This document shows positions 35,263 through 48,412 of a stretch of 64,000 nucleotides of DNA, piece by piece. The notes beneath the pieces were generated by a model. The model did not search any database. It had not been told where the DNA came from and saw nothing but the letters and a program-made list of their open reading frames with translations. The stretch comes from Datisca glomerata (taxonomy: Eukaryota > Streptophyta > Magnoliopsida > Cucurbitales > Datiscaceae): positions 1,798,001 to 1,862,000 of the forward strand of contig QANY01009387.1 in the NCBI GenBank assembly GCA_003255025.1, read 5' to 3'. Numbering within the stretch: the stretch's first letter is position 1; each line of letters begins with the position of its first letter. The position numbers and the translations under genes are program-made.

Positions 35263-37088
35263 ATTAGTATCAGAAAGAGGGTATTGATTATGCATATTGA
35301 TATTTGAAACGAACGTATCGTGAATTTTATGGATATTGGCATATGATATTGTATGGTAGATTCAAAACAATTTTGAATGTGTTATGTGATTGGATCCCTA
35401 ACTATTGGCTCTAGGCATTTTTATTTCAATTTAGAATTAATGTACGCCGGATTTGAGACGTAGGATTTTATGTAATATTTTTTGTTGTAAATTTTGTAAA
35501 TTTATAAAATATATAAAATCATCCTCGCCTCGATACCGTTGCCGACAAGTCACTGGACAGCCATTGAAAAGTCGCTAGAAATGCATTGTTCACGTGAAAT
35601 TACTGTTCACGCCATAATTACTGTCATGCCAAAATTACTGTTCATGCCAGAATTATTGTTCGCGCCAGAGTTACTGTTACGGCAGCCACAATACTGTTCT
35701 GGTGCATGTCGTTGCCGATGTCCACTCTCGTGCCCTACATGGTGACTAGGGTTTGTGAAACTCTAGGTGATAACAATTAAGGTTTAGGAAACCTTGTGAT
35801 GTTTCACGATAACCCTTATCCTATTCTTTTATCTTCTAAATTTTGAATTTTAAATGAATAAAAGATAATTTTGAATTCAAAGTATCTATTTTATCTTTTA
35901 AATTTTGATATCAAAAGATAATTATCAATGTTATCTTCTAGTTTTTTTATAGGATAATTAATGAGATTATTTAATTAGAAAAATAGTTTTTCTTAATTTT
36001 AATCAAAATTTAAATTTGAATTTTTGAAATTTGAATTGAAGTTTTAAAATTTTAAATTTGAATTTTGAATTTTAAATTTTAAATTTGATTTAAAATGGGA
36101 TGGACTTTTGTAGAGGGTTACAAAGTATTGGAACAACCCGAAAGACAAATAGATAATTACATACGTCATGAAAATTTGCTTATGCATTAATGTGTAATTT
36201 ATTATTCTTTTTGGTTTGTAATTAGAAATGAGCCAATAGAAAGGTTAATTTTAAATATACGATTTAATTTTAAACGTGCATCATTGTATAACATGTCATA
36301 TAGAACTAGGAATATGCCAATATCAAATTGTCATATAGCATGTACATTCATCATTGTAGATTAATTATAATGATTATAATTTAAATACAATGTGAAATTT
36401 ATAATTGTTATGATTTTAAATTGGGATTTAAAATTAAATAAAGGATTTATAAATTTCATCACGTTTTTCAAATTAATAAAAGTTATGTTTTGAAAACCAA
36501 CAAAAAATCTAAAGTTTTTCAAAAGCTAAATGGGAAGGTCGTTTACGTTGAAACGTTCTCAAGTTCTCCAACGCAAACTTGATCGTGCCATGAGGAATGG
36601 TTTGAAACCTCCCATAGCGGACCTGTCTTCAATGGGAGAAACTTTAGAGTCGTGTCACTTTGATTCATCGAGTTGCTTGAGAAGCTAAAACTTCTAAAGG
36701 AAGTGGCAGGGTGGGGCCGTCCCATAGACGGACTGTTAGTCCATAGCAACTTTAAGAGTCGATGCATTGGTTCAACATTTAGACTGAAGCACATTGGAAT
36801 CTCCACTTAGGGTCTAGTCAATGGGGCCAAGGTGACCAAAACCATTGGTGACTGGTTAAGCTAGATGTGGAAACATCTGAGCGTTAACCAAACGAGAAGA
36901 GTCTCGCTGCGATAAGAGATAGTTTGGACTTCATCCCTCGATGAGACAAGCTATCGTTTTTATCGTAACATCATGGAGAAAATATTTTTTATGGATTTTT
37001 AAATATTTAGATAGTTGCATCATGCATCATACTTTCCTAAACGATTGAGCATTTATTTACACCGCTTTATTTATTCTTTTAAGTAATT
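35263..37088 (+). other. Leader of element D
   Basis: A degraded primer-binding site is followed by 1.8 kb without a recognised protein. A GC-richer stretch (36,540-36,900) contains no conserved domain that I recognise. Confidence 0.5.
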
Positions 37089-38040
37089 ATGTCGCTATCC
37101 CCTCTCTCAACTATTCTTAACACGAACAAATTTATTGGTGAAAATTATATGGATTGGAAGCAAAATATTGATATCATACTGGTGGTAGAAAAATACAAGT
37201 TCGTGCTCACTCCCCTTTATCTCCTTAAGCATATTGTTGAATTAACTCAAGAGAAAAATGATGCTTATGCTTCTTGGCTGCATTCTGATGATATCGTCAG
37301 ATATTACATCTTGGCATCTATAAGCAATGTGTTGCAACAACAGCATCAGAACTTTGAGACCACCGCTGATATGATGTTCAACATCACCGAAATGTTTAGC
37401 GATCAGAGTCATCAAGCCAGACAGATGCTATACACAACTTCATGAACTGCAGGATGGAACCTGAAACCCCTGTCAGAGAACATATGATGCTGATCATAAG
37501 TTGTCTGAATGAGATAGAGATCATGTGTGCTGAGATGGTGAGGCTCAAGTGGATATGATCCTAGAGACTTTTCCCGGTACCTTTGAGAACTTCAAGCTTA
37601 ATTATTCAATGAATAAGCTGAAGTATTCACTTCCTGAGCTCATGAAGCTGCAAGCTGCTAAGACTTTGTTTCTGAAGGGCAAGAGGAAGTCTAAAGAGGC
37701 TAATTTTACTGAAAGAAAGCCTTCCACCTCTGGCTCTAAGAAGAAACAGAGAAAAGGTCCAAGGAAAATGAAGAAGCAGAAGCCAAGAGCTGCCAAAGGC
37801 AAGAGCACCGTGAGAGTAGACAAGTCGAAAGACAAATGTCATCACTGTGGAGCTATTGGTCAATGAAAATGCAACTGCCCAGAGTCTCTCAAAGCGTTGG
37901 GACCTAGAGGTGTAGTAATGGTTACTGAGGCCTGTTATGTAGCTGACTCTACTTTTTCTTGGATTGTAGACTCTACAGCTACTGACTATATATGTCACTC
38001 CCTGCAGGGGTCCAGGATAGTCAAAAGGCTTAATGAGGGC
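37089..38040 (+). pseudogene. Element D gag and protease start
   Basis: It starts MSLSPLSTILNTNKFIGENY and runs DWKQNIDIILVVEKYKFVLT and EKNDAYASWLHSDDIVRYYI. After a break it reads LPELMKLQAAKTLFLKGKRK, a very basic stretch, and the zinc knuckle CHHCGAIGQ-stop-KCNCP, a C-x2-C-x3-x-C form damaged by a TGA at 37,864. Protease text follows as FSWIVDSTATDYIC, in which the catalytic D-S/T-G/A is DSTA. Confidence 0.85.
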
Positions 38041-38072
38041 GAGTACAGCTTCCGCTAGGGTAATGAAGATAT

Positions 38073-38790
38073 GTGGAAACTTTTAAATTATGTTTTGAGA
38101 AACATTTTATTATTTTATGTGATGTTTATTATATCTCAGTTTTTTGGAAGAATCTTATTTCTATTGGTGCATTAATTGTGCAAGAATTTGATCTTAAATT
38201 CATTGATAAAGATATTGCTATTTTTAAAAATGAATGCTTAATTACTATTACACGCATGTTTAATAAACTATTTCACTTAAAACCAATAGTTCTAATGATA
38301 TGTGACACTGGAGTAAATAATGATTCACAAAGGGATAGTAAAAAGTTGAAGTATGACTCAACCGATCTAACCTATTTGTGGCACTTACGCCTTGGGCATA
38401 TTATCCTGGACATGATTAAAAGACTTGTGAAGAATGGTTCTTTGTTTACTTTAAGTGTGCGATCACTACACACATGTGAATCCTATATTGAAGGCAAAAT
38501 ATGAGCAAGAGACATATTTCAGCAAAAATGTGAAAGCATCACTCAATGCCTTAAACTCATACATATTGATGTATGTGGACCATTGAATATCTAAACAAGA
38601 GGTTATTATGAATACTTCACTTATGACTACTCACATTTTGGTTATGTTTATCTAATACATTAAATGTCTAAAACCTTTGAAAGGTTTAAAGAGTATAAGG
38701 CCTTGGTTGAAAAGAAATTAGAAAAATAACAAAACACTACGATTCGATCATGGTGGAGAGTACTTGCTAGGAGAGTTCGAAGACTTTCTA
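38073..38790 (+). pseudogene. Element D protease end and integrase start
   Basis: LISIGALIVQEFDLKFIDKD, then TYLWHLRLGHIILDMIKRLV (GAG-pre-integrase) and SVRSLHTCESYIEGKI are followed by stops. Shifted frames give HIDVCGPLNI-type and GGEYLL-type integrase motifs up to about 38,780. Confidence 0.8.
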
Positions 38791-40870
38791 AGGGAAGAAG
38801 GTATTCTTTCATAGCATACAACACCTGGCACGCCACAGTAAAATGGTGTGTCAGAGAGAAGGAATCGAACTCTGATGGATATAGTTAGATCCATGATGAG
38901 TTACTCATCCCTCCTAGATTCCTTCTAGAGATATGCCTTGGAAACAGCGACATATATTATGAATCAAGTTCCATCGAAGATGGTGTTTGGTACACCATAT
39001 GAAAGATGGTATGGATGAAAGTCGTATATTAACCATTTTAATATATGGGGGTGCCCAGGATATGTTCCAAAACTGAAGACGGGCAAGTTGTCCAGTCGTT
39101 CAGAATTATGCATGTTCGTAAGATATCCTAAAAGAACGAAGGGGTACATCTTCTACAGTACAACTGACCAGAAAACATTCGTTAGCACAAATGCTCATTT
39201 TCTTAAAGAATATTACATTAAAAGTGTACAGCCGAGAAGCATAGTTGTGCTAGATGAATTATTGAGTAGGACGACACCGACTCCCTAATCAGAAATTGTT
39301 TCTGATTCAATAATGGAAGAACCAAGATAGGAGCAAGAGCCTATGGAGCCATGGGAGGGTTATGAGACAACCTGAGAGGTATATGTCATATGAAGAAGCT
39401 TTGACAGCTATCTCAGATAAGGACCTTGATGAACCTGTCGCCTACTCAGAGGCCATGGCTGGTGCTGAAGAAAACTTATAGCAAGAAGCCATGAACGTTG
39501 AGATATATTAGATAACAGAGTTTGAAAGCTTGTAGAATCTCTTGAAGGAGTAAAACTCGTAGGATGCAAATGGATCTATAAAAGGAAAAGAGGTCCAGAT
39601 GAAAATGTTGAGACATTCAAAGCTAGGCTAGTAGCCAAGGGCTATGCCAAAAAGGAAGGTATAGGCTACGAGGATTCCTTCTCGCTGATGGCCATGTTTA
39701 AATCCATCTGAATCATTTTGTCCATTGTTGCTGCCCTTGTTTATGAAATTTGGCAAATGGACGTCAAAACTACTTTTCTGAATGGAAATCTTGATTAGCC
39801 CATTTATATGGCTTAACAAAACGGGTTCATGGAGAAAGATCAAGAGGGCAAAGTTTACGAACCGCTGAAGTTCATTTATGGACTTAAGGAAGCGTCAAGA
39901 TCATGGAATATTAGATTCAATGAAACTGTTAAAAATTATAGTTTTGAATAGTTAGTGGATAAGCCCTGTGTATATAAGCTGATACACGAAGGGAAGGTGA
40001 TTTTTCTAGTCTTGTATGTAGATGATATTCTACTCATTGGGAATGATGTAAGAAAATTATCTGATGTCAAGATTTTGAAGAATCTGCATTTGTCTTAGGT
40101 ATTCAAATCTTTTGAGATACGAAAAACAAATAATTAGCATTGTCTCAAGCATCTTATATTGATAAGATGTTGGATTGCTTCAGTATGCAAAACTTAAAGA
40201 AATGATTTCTTCCTTTTAGACATGAAGTCAGCCTCTCCAAAGAGTAGTCTCCCACAACTCCTCAAGAAGAAGAAAACATGAGAAAGATTCTCTATGCCTC
40301 AACCATAGGAAGTCCCGTGTATGCGCTGCTTTGAACTAGGCCAGACATTTGCTATATTATGGGTGTGGTGAGTCATTTCCAATTTAATCCTGGAATCGAG
40401 CACTGGAATGTCGTCAAACATATCCTTAAATATCTGAGGAGAACCAGGAACTACATGCTTGTGTACTCAAGTACTGACCTGAATATGACAAGGTATACTG
40501 ATTCTGATTACCAAGCAGACAAGGATTCTAGGAGGTCCACTTCAGGATTGGTGTTCATCCTGAACGGTTGAGCAGTTTTATAGAGAAGTATCAAGTAATC
40601 TTGCATTGCTGATTCTACCATGAAAGTTGAATATATGGTAGCTTGTGAAGCTAATTCTAAGGAACCTAGAATCCATTAGAGATCCAAGCATATAGAACGT
40701 AAGTATCACCTGATTAGAGAAATTGTTCAACGTGGAAACATTGTGGTTACACATATTTTGACGGTCAACAACTTGACAGATCCATTCATGAAGACTTTAA
40801 GCAGTAAAGTTTTTGGTGGTCATCTAGAAGGCTTGGGGATAAGAGATTGTACACGTCTACTTTAGTCTAA
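38790..40870 (+). pseudogene. Element D integrase end, RT and RNase H
   Basis: [71 protein letters not shown] and VLYVDDILLIGND (RT active site YVDD intact) appear in order. RNase H text follows, VVKHILKYLRRTRNYMLVYS and DSDYQADKDSRRSTSGLVFI, then IERKYHLIREIVQRGNIVVT. Stops between the blocks show that it is dead. Confidence 0.85.
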
Positions 40871-40879
40871 GTGGAAGAT

Positions 40880-42797
40880 TGTTGAAATATGTTCATAAAG
40901 TAGCGTGTAATAACTACTTATTTGTATTTGATTATTTCTCAGACATTAGTATTATTGAATTCTTATGAATAAATTGAAAGTTTTATTTTAAATTAAAGTG
41001 TGTACATAAATTACTCAAGTCCTGAAACTTTCATCAACGAACGAAAAATAAAGACAGAGACGTCTCCAGACGAACTCTTCTGAGAAAGTTCATAATGATA
41101 TTCACGGTCTTAGGATCGACTGGGTAATCAAATCAGATTACGATTGTTAGGTTGAACCAATGGATGCAGTCTTGACTCATGGGAGTGGAGACTCAAAAGG
41201 TTAACCTAGACACGTTATGAACATATTAAATAAACCGATAACAAATTAGTATAGAGCCTAAAAACCATTTACCAAGCTCTAAACCTAATTGTTACATTTT
41301 AAGGGTATTTTCATAATTACCTTAAGCCTGATCTGAATACATAGTTTAACTTAGGTAGTTGCAATCTTTAGCATGTCAAATGAGTGAGTTCGAATTGGCG
41401 GGCAATATCTCGACTGTTGGGACTGTAATTCAATTAAGTTTGAGTTATGTGATTCACAGATATGAAAATTTATTGTTAGATTACGAAAGCAACAATATTA
41501 CCTTATGTTGAAAAAATTAACCTGACTAAGTATTCAATGCATTGAGTCATTGATTAAGACTTGTGAATTGTACGAGACAAATCACTATTACGTATTTCTT
41601 ATTCACAGTCAATAAAAGAGTTAAGGAAACAATAACCAGGGGAAAATGATAATTTTATATTTCACTGTTGTTACTGATATTCACGATGGGTATTATATTA
41701 AAATATTCAGTGGACCGTAAAAATAAAAGAGTTTATTTACATTTACAGAAAATGTAGCGCGCGTGAATCGAGAGTTGATTCGGCATCGAACCTATAGTGG
41801 AGTCCTACGATGTCAAGATTAAATAGGTCTAGAATTTATGGAGATAACTTCACTGGGTATTTGAATCCATAGCTTTTTCATGTGGGTTCATTCAGTCTCA
41901 GAAATAGCTCATGAGAACAGAAATAGAGAAACAAAGTAAATTGGATCAAAATGTGTTTTAGTGCCAATACATATTTCCTACACCTATATGTAATTGGTGA
42001 TGTCACTTAATTAGTTAAGTGTGATTACATGTATTGAAATTAATTAGTTTATTATTTTCTAATTATTAGATAATTAGTAAACAAAAAATAAATTAATTAT
42101 TTAATTGATAATGATCAATTAAATTATCAATTGGATTGATAAATCTCGATACAACTCAAACTCTAGGTAATATTATAATTTTTGGCAATTATGAATAATA
42201 TGAGGTGAATTTTTGGAAATTTAAAAATATATAGGTATATTTATAAATATAAAAAATTATATTTTATCAATATCTAATAGCAATCTGATTGTAGATAGAT
42301 CTTGAAAAGATACAATTGCTTGTTAACAAAGCAAGAGAGAAAAACGTTTTCTTTCCCTCCCTGTGGCCGTCGAAAAATATATTGAAGGAGAAATTTTTTG
42401 ATTTTTCTTCTTCAATCAATTTAAAAGTCTACACTCAAATTCCTATACAAAATTCTCGTGAGATATATTTCTGAAATTAACAGGTGGTTGTTGGTGGACG
42501 AAATTCACAAATCATTCTTGGAGTTCAAGTGTGTGATTTGGATCCCAAATCTTGAAGAACACGAAGAACGCTCGAATGAATTTCACCAGTTCAGAAATTC
42601 TCTGATACGAGGTGAAAAAAATATTTCTAATCTTATCTTCTCGTTTAATGTCGTACATGCATGATCGAACGTTGTTTGGTTTTAAGTTATTTAATTTGAT
42701 TACATATGTTAATTGAAAAAAAAATTATATTCCGCCCACAAACCGTTCGTAGTTCAAACTTGTTTTTAATTAATTTTAGAATTAACCGGTCACAGCA
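40880..42797 (+). repeat. 3' LTR of element D
   Basis: 1,918 bp, TGTTGAAATATG...CACAGCA, followed by the target duplication GTTTA. Confidence 0.9.
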
Positions 42798-42802
42798 GTT
42801 TA

Positions 42803-43145
42803 GTGTTGGGAGAGAACACTATTATAGATTTCTCATAGTTTATTTGTTGGCCCAAGGCTCAGACTCTCTGATCTTTAAACAATTGTCCATGTCTGCCTTG
42901 CAGAAAACCAAGTTGTCATCTGTGAAAAATAAGTGAGAAACACGAGGCCCCCTCCTGCAAATGCTCAGACAGATCAAGTTCCCTGATTCCTAAGCCTCTC
43001 TAATCAGACCGGGGAGACCCTCAGCAACCAGCAAAAACAAGTATGGGGAGAGGGGATCTCCCTGTCTCAAACCCTTCTGAGGAACAAAATTCCCCACCGC
43101 TTCACCATTAATCAGAAAAGCAAAAGACACCGAAAAAATACAATT
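42803..43145 (-). pseudogene. LINE 1, RT catalytic part
   Basis: The - strand reads [40 protein letters not shown] and HLFFTDDNLVFCKADMDN (the F-x-DD motif carries T in place of A), ending SPNT at the insertion. The continuation is at 33,350. LINE identity stops near 43,145, so the 5' end including the endonuclease is missing. Confidence 0.85.
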
Positions 43146-45725
43146 AAAGATCAAATTTTGATTTCAACCTTGACTACTAACATTTTCATTGCATTTTTTT
43201 AAACTCAACTTCAATGCTGCAGTCACAAACATGACATGAGAGAGATTATTGCATTAATTAATTCAATGTATACTAACTTAACAAAATAATTATAGAAATA
43301 TTTGTAATAATACACAGTTAATTAAAATAAAGCACTATTAACCGTAAGGAGAAAGTTGTAGACCCTTTTTCTCTGTAGAATTTTTTAAGCTGACAAAGTC
43401 TTTTCATATTTCCCTTTTAATTTCATTGTGTCCTTTGGTATTTCCTTTTATATTTATAGTGAATAGTAAGACAACTACAAAAATAATCTTTTGGTTTGAG
43501 AATTAGTTAAATATCCATGAGCAATTAAAGATTAGTTTTGAAAGTAAAATTAATACTCTGTCAGATTTAATCTATATTTAAAATGCAAATTTTTTAATCT
43601 ATCAAAGTAGCATAACCTGAAAATTTTAAGGTAAAATCTTTCACTTTTGTATTTGTGATAATTGTTTAGTTTTAACAAGCATCCATACAAAAATATAAAA
43701 TGCACAATATGATATATTGCTAATATGTTTAACAAAAAATTAGAAAAATATAAATTTAGAAGTGAATAGGGCATTAAATTAAGAAGTGATTTGAAAAACG
43801 AAAATGTTTAAATGTAACTGAAAAAGAAATAAGTTTATATAATAATTATGAGAAAGATCTCAAAGTTGATGCTTTCTTCCTTTTCTTGGATTCATGTAAG
43901 TGCTATTTTTTTCTTTTATGGAAAACTAGCATTAACAATTTAGTTATTACTTTGTATCTCATTTACTTAATTTTTCTAACAATTTCTTATTTTTGTTTTG
44001 TGAAATTTTCATTATAATTTATTTACTTTCTTACATGGTGATCAAAACACTTATAAGAGAGTTTAAAGGACAACCACTGTGCTATCATTTCGAACTCTTG
44101 GTTATCCACTAAACTTTCAGGTGAGAAAATTAAGTTTATGTTGGAGGTGGATTTTTTATATTCAATTATGTTGGATATTATTAATTATCTTTGTCCTTCA
44201 CTAAGCACCCATAAAAACTTTCTGCCAAAAGAGTTTTAGCTTTCCTAATAGAACGGTTATAAAAAGCAATATGCCAATATTCATATCACTTCCCATAGAA
44301 ATGAAAACCCAAATTAAACATATTACTTAATAAATAATTATGCTATTTTTTAATAGTAGAGCACTACAAGAAATATGTCGTTTTATAAAAGGTGAAATTC
44401 TGTGAAAAGTAATCCGTAGTGTTCTTGCGACACTTGTGACAGCCCCTCATATTAAAAATCTGTATTTTTTCGCAAGATACAATGCCTCATGTGGAGAACC
44501 GTGTGGTCTCTCACTTTTTACAGAGTTTTTCAACTCCTATAGATTGTTGTTTAATAAAGCTTTCGGACCCTTGTTGAATGTATTCAACATGTGTTTTTAA
44601 TACTTGTGAATTAACATTCATAGATATTTTTGTATCCTATTAAATCAAGTACTATAAGATTTATTTGAATCTCATTGATATAGTTTTTTGTTATAAATTA
44701 TGCCTCTTATAAACAGATCTTCCTAGCATTTTATAAATGCTATTTTTTTTTCAATCAATTTATATGCACATATTTACGTACATTTTTAAACATTCAAAAT
44801 TATTACATTAAATGACTAAAATGCATTTCAAACATCATTTCATTTTCACAAAATATTATCCAAAAATATCATCCATAAGTATCATCTGAATGTGTTAGTA
44901 CTTAATATACTAATACAACATTCGTTTCAAAAAACAAACAGTATCTAAAAGTTTCACAGACGCTATAAAATAACTTCAAATTTTCACTGCTTAACTCTTC
45001 AAAATTGGATGCCATGTTGAAAACCATCAAGGGATTGTAGGTCCTGCATTTTGAAGAATAAAACAGTAATTTTAAGATAATTTCACATTACTCACATCAC
45101 CATTTTATACTTTGCGAAAAAAGAACACCGCATATTTTTTAAGCACACTATATAGTTTTGTATAATTGCATAGCTAAAACACTATTAATACCAAAACGTT
45201 ATCAATTATTCTTTGTTTCTTACCCCCTCCCCCCTTAAGGGCTTGATAAATTAAGGATGAAAGCTAGACTCTAAATAGCCGAAGACTGAGCTCATGAGAC
45301 CGATTTATTAAAATGATATCATCCTATACATCAAAGAATAATGTACAGTTCATTGCACTTTCTGGTCAAAATGAAATCATGGAGGATTTTAGTTTCTATT
45401 TTCATTATACCTTTGATCACATGATCAGATTCCCTATAGGGAGAAATCAATGGCCACTGCCTAAAGGTGACCACCTATTGGTAGTGCCATATGCCAAAAG
45501 AACATTAATAGAAAGCATAAACATTATAGATGGAGAAAAGGATTATTTATAAGTCAAGAAAGTGTGTCACCATAGCAATTATTATGAAGAGAACACAAAA
45601 GTCACTTTCAAGGCATTGTTTAGATATTAACTCTCTACTCAGCTCATTTTAGAGACACCAATATGGTTCCTCTAGTAATGCTAATAACTACCATAAAAAT
45701 TCATGCAAAAGAGAAGAACTCACAA
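43146..45725. other. AT-rich intergenic sequence
   Basis: No conserved protein was recognised. An open frame at 45,313-45,552 (+) has no domain that I know. A CACTA-type transposon terminus may begin at 44,362. Confidence 0.5.
44362..44380 (+). mobile_element. Possible CACTA transposon terminus
   Basis: CACTACAAGAAATATGTCG matches the usual plant CACTA end (CACTACAAGAAA). I found no opposite end or transposase in the window, so this could be a truncated copy. Confidence 0.4.
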
Positions 45726-47215
45726 TCTCCTCATGGTTTTTAAAGATCTCCCAGGTCCAGGAAGAAAAACACAAGAATGAGGGAAAAAATTCCATCAGTA
45801 GCACGGGTTAGTTGAAACACTGTAGGTAGCCAAGACTTGTATGCCTCCCTGAGTAACTGATCCGTTTCATCGACTACCTAAAAAATAGTACATCTCATCA
45901 AGATAGGTTTACCACATTCTAGATCAATAAGACTGTTGATGTGAAAGTAATTTATTTATTTTTAAAGATGGTTGAAGTATTTTATTAACCATTATATTGC
46001 GTACAGAACAATCTTTGTTACTCAAAATAGCTGAAAATTGTATTTGGTTCTAACTTACTGAGTCATCCACAGACAAGTGCCCAAGATTTGAAAGTTAGTA
46101 GATTATTTGATTTATAGGAGTTGATAACCATATGTTCTGTGCATTAACTCTAAATATAGGAAAAGCTTCTAAATATGCAGTAACCATTAGAGAAAAAAGA
46201 ATATTGAAAAAATAAAGAAAAATTGTTAGCATAGAAAAACAAGAGAATAGGAAAAACAATTAGAAAAACTTATCTTGGTTGATTAGTTTTCAATCCAATG
46301 ACATTGATCTAGATGAGAAATATTTTATCCGAATTAAGATTGCTTAAACAAAATAAGGAAGAATTTACTGATAAAAAACTAGACAAATGAGGCAGAAATC
46401 CACTCCACCAGTCCCAAAATAAGCAAACACCAATAGCTTTATAGTTCTAAAGTCAGATTTAAAAACATAAACAAGTTTAATATCCATCATCAATGTGATA
46501 GATAGGATTCAATGCCTCATTAGTATTTCAACTTCAAAATTCAAAAAATCTTAGGAATATAGCGTACTCCCAAGTCAACTATTAGCATACAAAAATCTAG
46601 GTACAGTTAACACTTACAAGATAGCAGAGATGCTCAAGTGTAAACCCCTTAGTGGTGTTAATATGTTCCATCAGCCTTCTAGGAGTTGCAACTAATATAT
46701 CCACTGAACTCTGCAACTCAACCAACAAAGCTTCTGGATCATAATAGACTCTCGCCTCAAGTTTAGGTCTATTGATAAGGTGAGAAATCTCATTAGTTAT
46801 TGAAGATTGACTGACGGCCACACCTACTCATAAGCCAACTGCAGGTGTAATTGCATTAAAACCCTCTTTAACCTGATCAAAACATAAAAAATCAAATCAC
46901 TAGAAACAATCAAATCACCCTCTCTCTCATCACAACATCAACATACAAATTGAAAATTCATTAAAGAAATAAGTTCTTAACCTGCAATGCCAAATCACAA
47001 GTAGGCAAAACCACTAAAGCATGTAGACATCTGACAGCAACAGTTGACAGCATTTGCACAATTCGCAAAGCATAAGCTAAAGCTTTGTCGTTGCCAATCA
47101 GAGAATTGACACAAAGGTCTCTCTTGAATGGGCCAAGCTTAATTGTCTCTTGCCAAACTGTACCTTGCACCAGAAACAGTGAAGAAAATGCCCATATTCA
47201 GCCAAGTAACCTTCA
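45726..47215 (-). pseudogene. DEAD-box ATP-dependent RNA helicase pseudogene (plant RH1 type)
   Basis: Three exon-like blocks lie on -. Block 1 (about 47,215-46,975) reads FSSLFLVQGTVWQETI, then NSLIGNDKALAYALRIVQML and ALVVLPTCDLALQ. Block 2 (about 46,863-46,610) reads VKEGFNAITPAVGL, a stop, then QSSITNEISHLINRPKLEAR and SVDILVATPRRLMEHINTTK. Block 3 (from 45,877) reads VVDETDQLLREAYKSWLPTV. The Walker A motif (normally GSGKT) is GNDKA, motif Ia/Ib text carries changes (PTRDLA to PTCDLA, TPGR to TPRR), and a stop sits in block 2. DETD is kept. Splice-like junctions remain, so this is a genomic duplicate, not a retrocopy. The C-terminal helicase domain is not seen. Confidence 0.8.
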
Positions 47216-47336
47216 ACCTAATGTGAAAAACATTAAAGAAAGTGGACAAAAGATCTTATACGAAAAGACAATCTTATGAAGTAAAAGAAGACTTCAAATA
47301 TGCAGGTTCCCACGGAATTGAAGCTATAAAATGAAA

Positions 47337-48190
47337 CTATAAAAGTAAAAAGAGTATACCAACCATGTAACTCACATTCTCATTCTCTTCAACTTCCATT
47401 GAGTTATCTAGTAGTTCATCAAGGTTCTCATATAGATAAACGCAGCCTAATTTTCCTTTTCTTGCAACTCTCATATTGTGAATCCATATTCTCCCCAAAA
47501 TGGTGTTATCGGGCGATTGTATGTCAACGACCACAAAAGCAGTGATGTGGTTGAACGGGTCCACCTGTACTTGAAGCGATTGCATTTTGGTTGTCCCGTA
47601 CCACATAGGTTTAGGGCATCTATGGTCATCTTCTCAAGTGTCGAATGGTGGAGTACATTAACCTCACTTTCATCACCAATCAACACCCTGCGTAGCAAAC
47701 AATTTCCAATTTGAATGATGATCACTAGTGCGTCATTATGCCCGTCATGCCTACCGCTTTCCTCTTAAAATATAATCGGTAAACTTTCAGATGTTTTCCA
47801 TGGGTCATCATTTATTTCGAGAGCTGGTTTTTTTACGATAGATCTTCCTTTCTTTCCTCGTTGTACCTACTGACTCTATTAAGGAAATGATTGTATCCAC
47901 TATCCTTAGTGGTTCCTTTTCCCTAGGGCCTTCTTCGTTTCTGTCCCTCCTATATTTTTCCTATCTCAGGACAAACTCCTTCAAATGTCCTTCCTGAACA
48001 AGATTCTCAACGTAGTCCTTCAGTTGATAGCAATCCCTTATTTCATGGCCTGCAAGCCAATGTAACAACAACACTTTTCCTTGTCTCTCTGACTTGGCTC
48101 CTCCATAATCGGATGGGGCCGTCTTAGCCAAGCTTCATCCTTGATAATCTCAAGAATCTGATTTACATGGATGATCAACGGGTGTAGACG
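47337..48190 (-). pseudogene. Gypsy-type gag/protease fragment
   Basis: In shifted - frames, YTPLIIHVNQILEIIKDEAW and LRRPHPIMEEPSQRDKEKCC are followed by GHEIRDCYQLKDYVENLVQE and GHLKEFVLR, the usual Ty3/Gypsy gag end. Further down, DALVIIIQIGNCLLRRVLIG and DESEVNVLHHSTLEKM match the Gypsy protease, in which the active-site D-x-GSS is changed to GDES. ITAFVVVDIQSPDNTILGRI follows. No LTRs were seen. Confidence 0.7.
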
Positions 48191-48412
48191 TTGTCCCTGA
48201 GATGGACTCCTCCGGCTAGTCTTTACCTTTTTTTGAAGTCGCCCCGCTTCTCTTTCATCTTTGTTTCTAAACGTTCAACTCTGCGCTTACCTTTCTCATT
48301 CTACCGTCATCCTTACGTTGTACTAAATTTCACTGGTCAACCAACTTCTGAATACTTTTTCTCTCTTGCTTTAGGGCTATGTATGTTTGCACCCTGAGGA
48401 AAGTTTCTGCCA

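Larger units (their letters stand above)
33351..42797 (+). mobile_element. Copia LTR retrotransposon D, complete outline
   Basis: LTRs at 33,351-35,262 and 40,880-42,797 both begin TGTTGAAATATG. The 5-bp target duplication GTTTA (33,346-33,350 and 42,798-42,802) is exact. The polypurine tract AAGTGGAAGA precedes the 3' LTR and a degraded primer site (TAGTATCAGAAAG) follows the 5' LTR. The interior holds gag, protease, integrase, RT and RNase H in Copia order. The proteins are the same family as element B. Frameshifts and stops occur throughout. It interrupts LINE 1. Confidence 0.93.

Noticed and set aside
45726..47215. Functional DEAD-box helicase
   Set aside because: The Walker A motif is destroyed, a stop is present and the C-terminal domain is missing.
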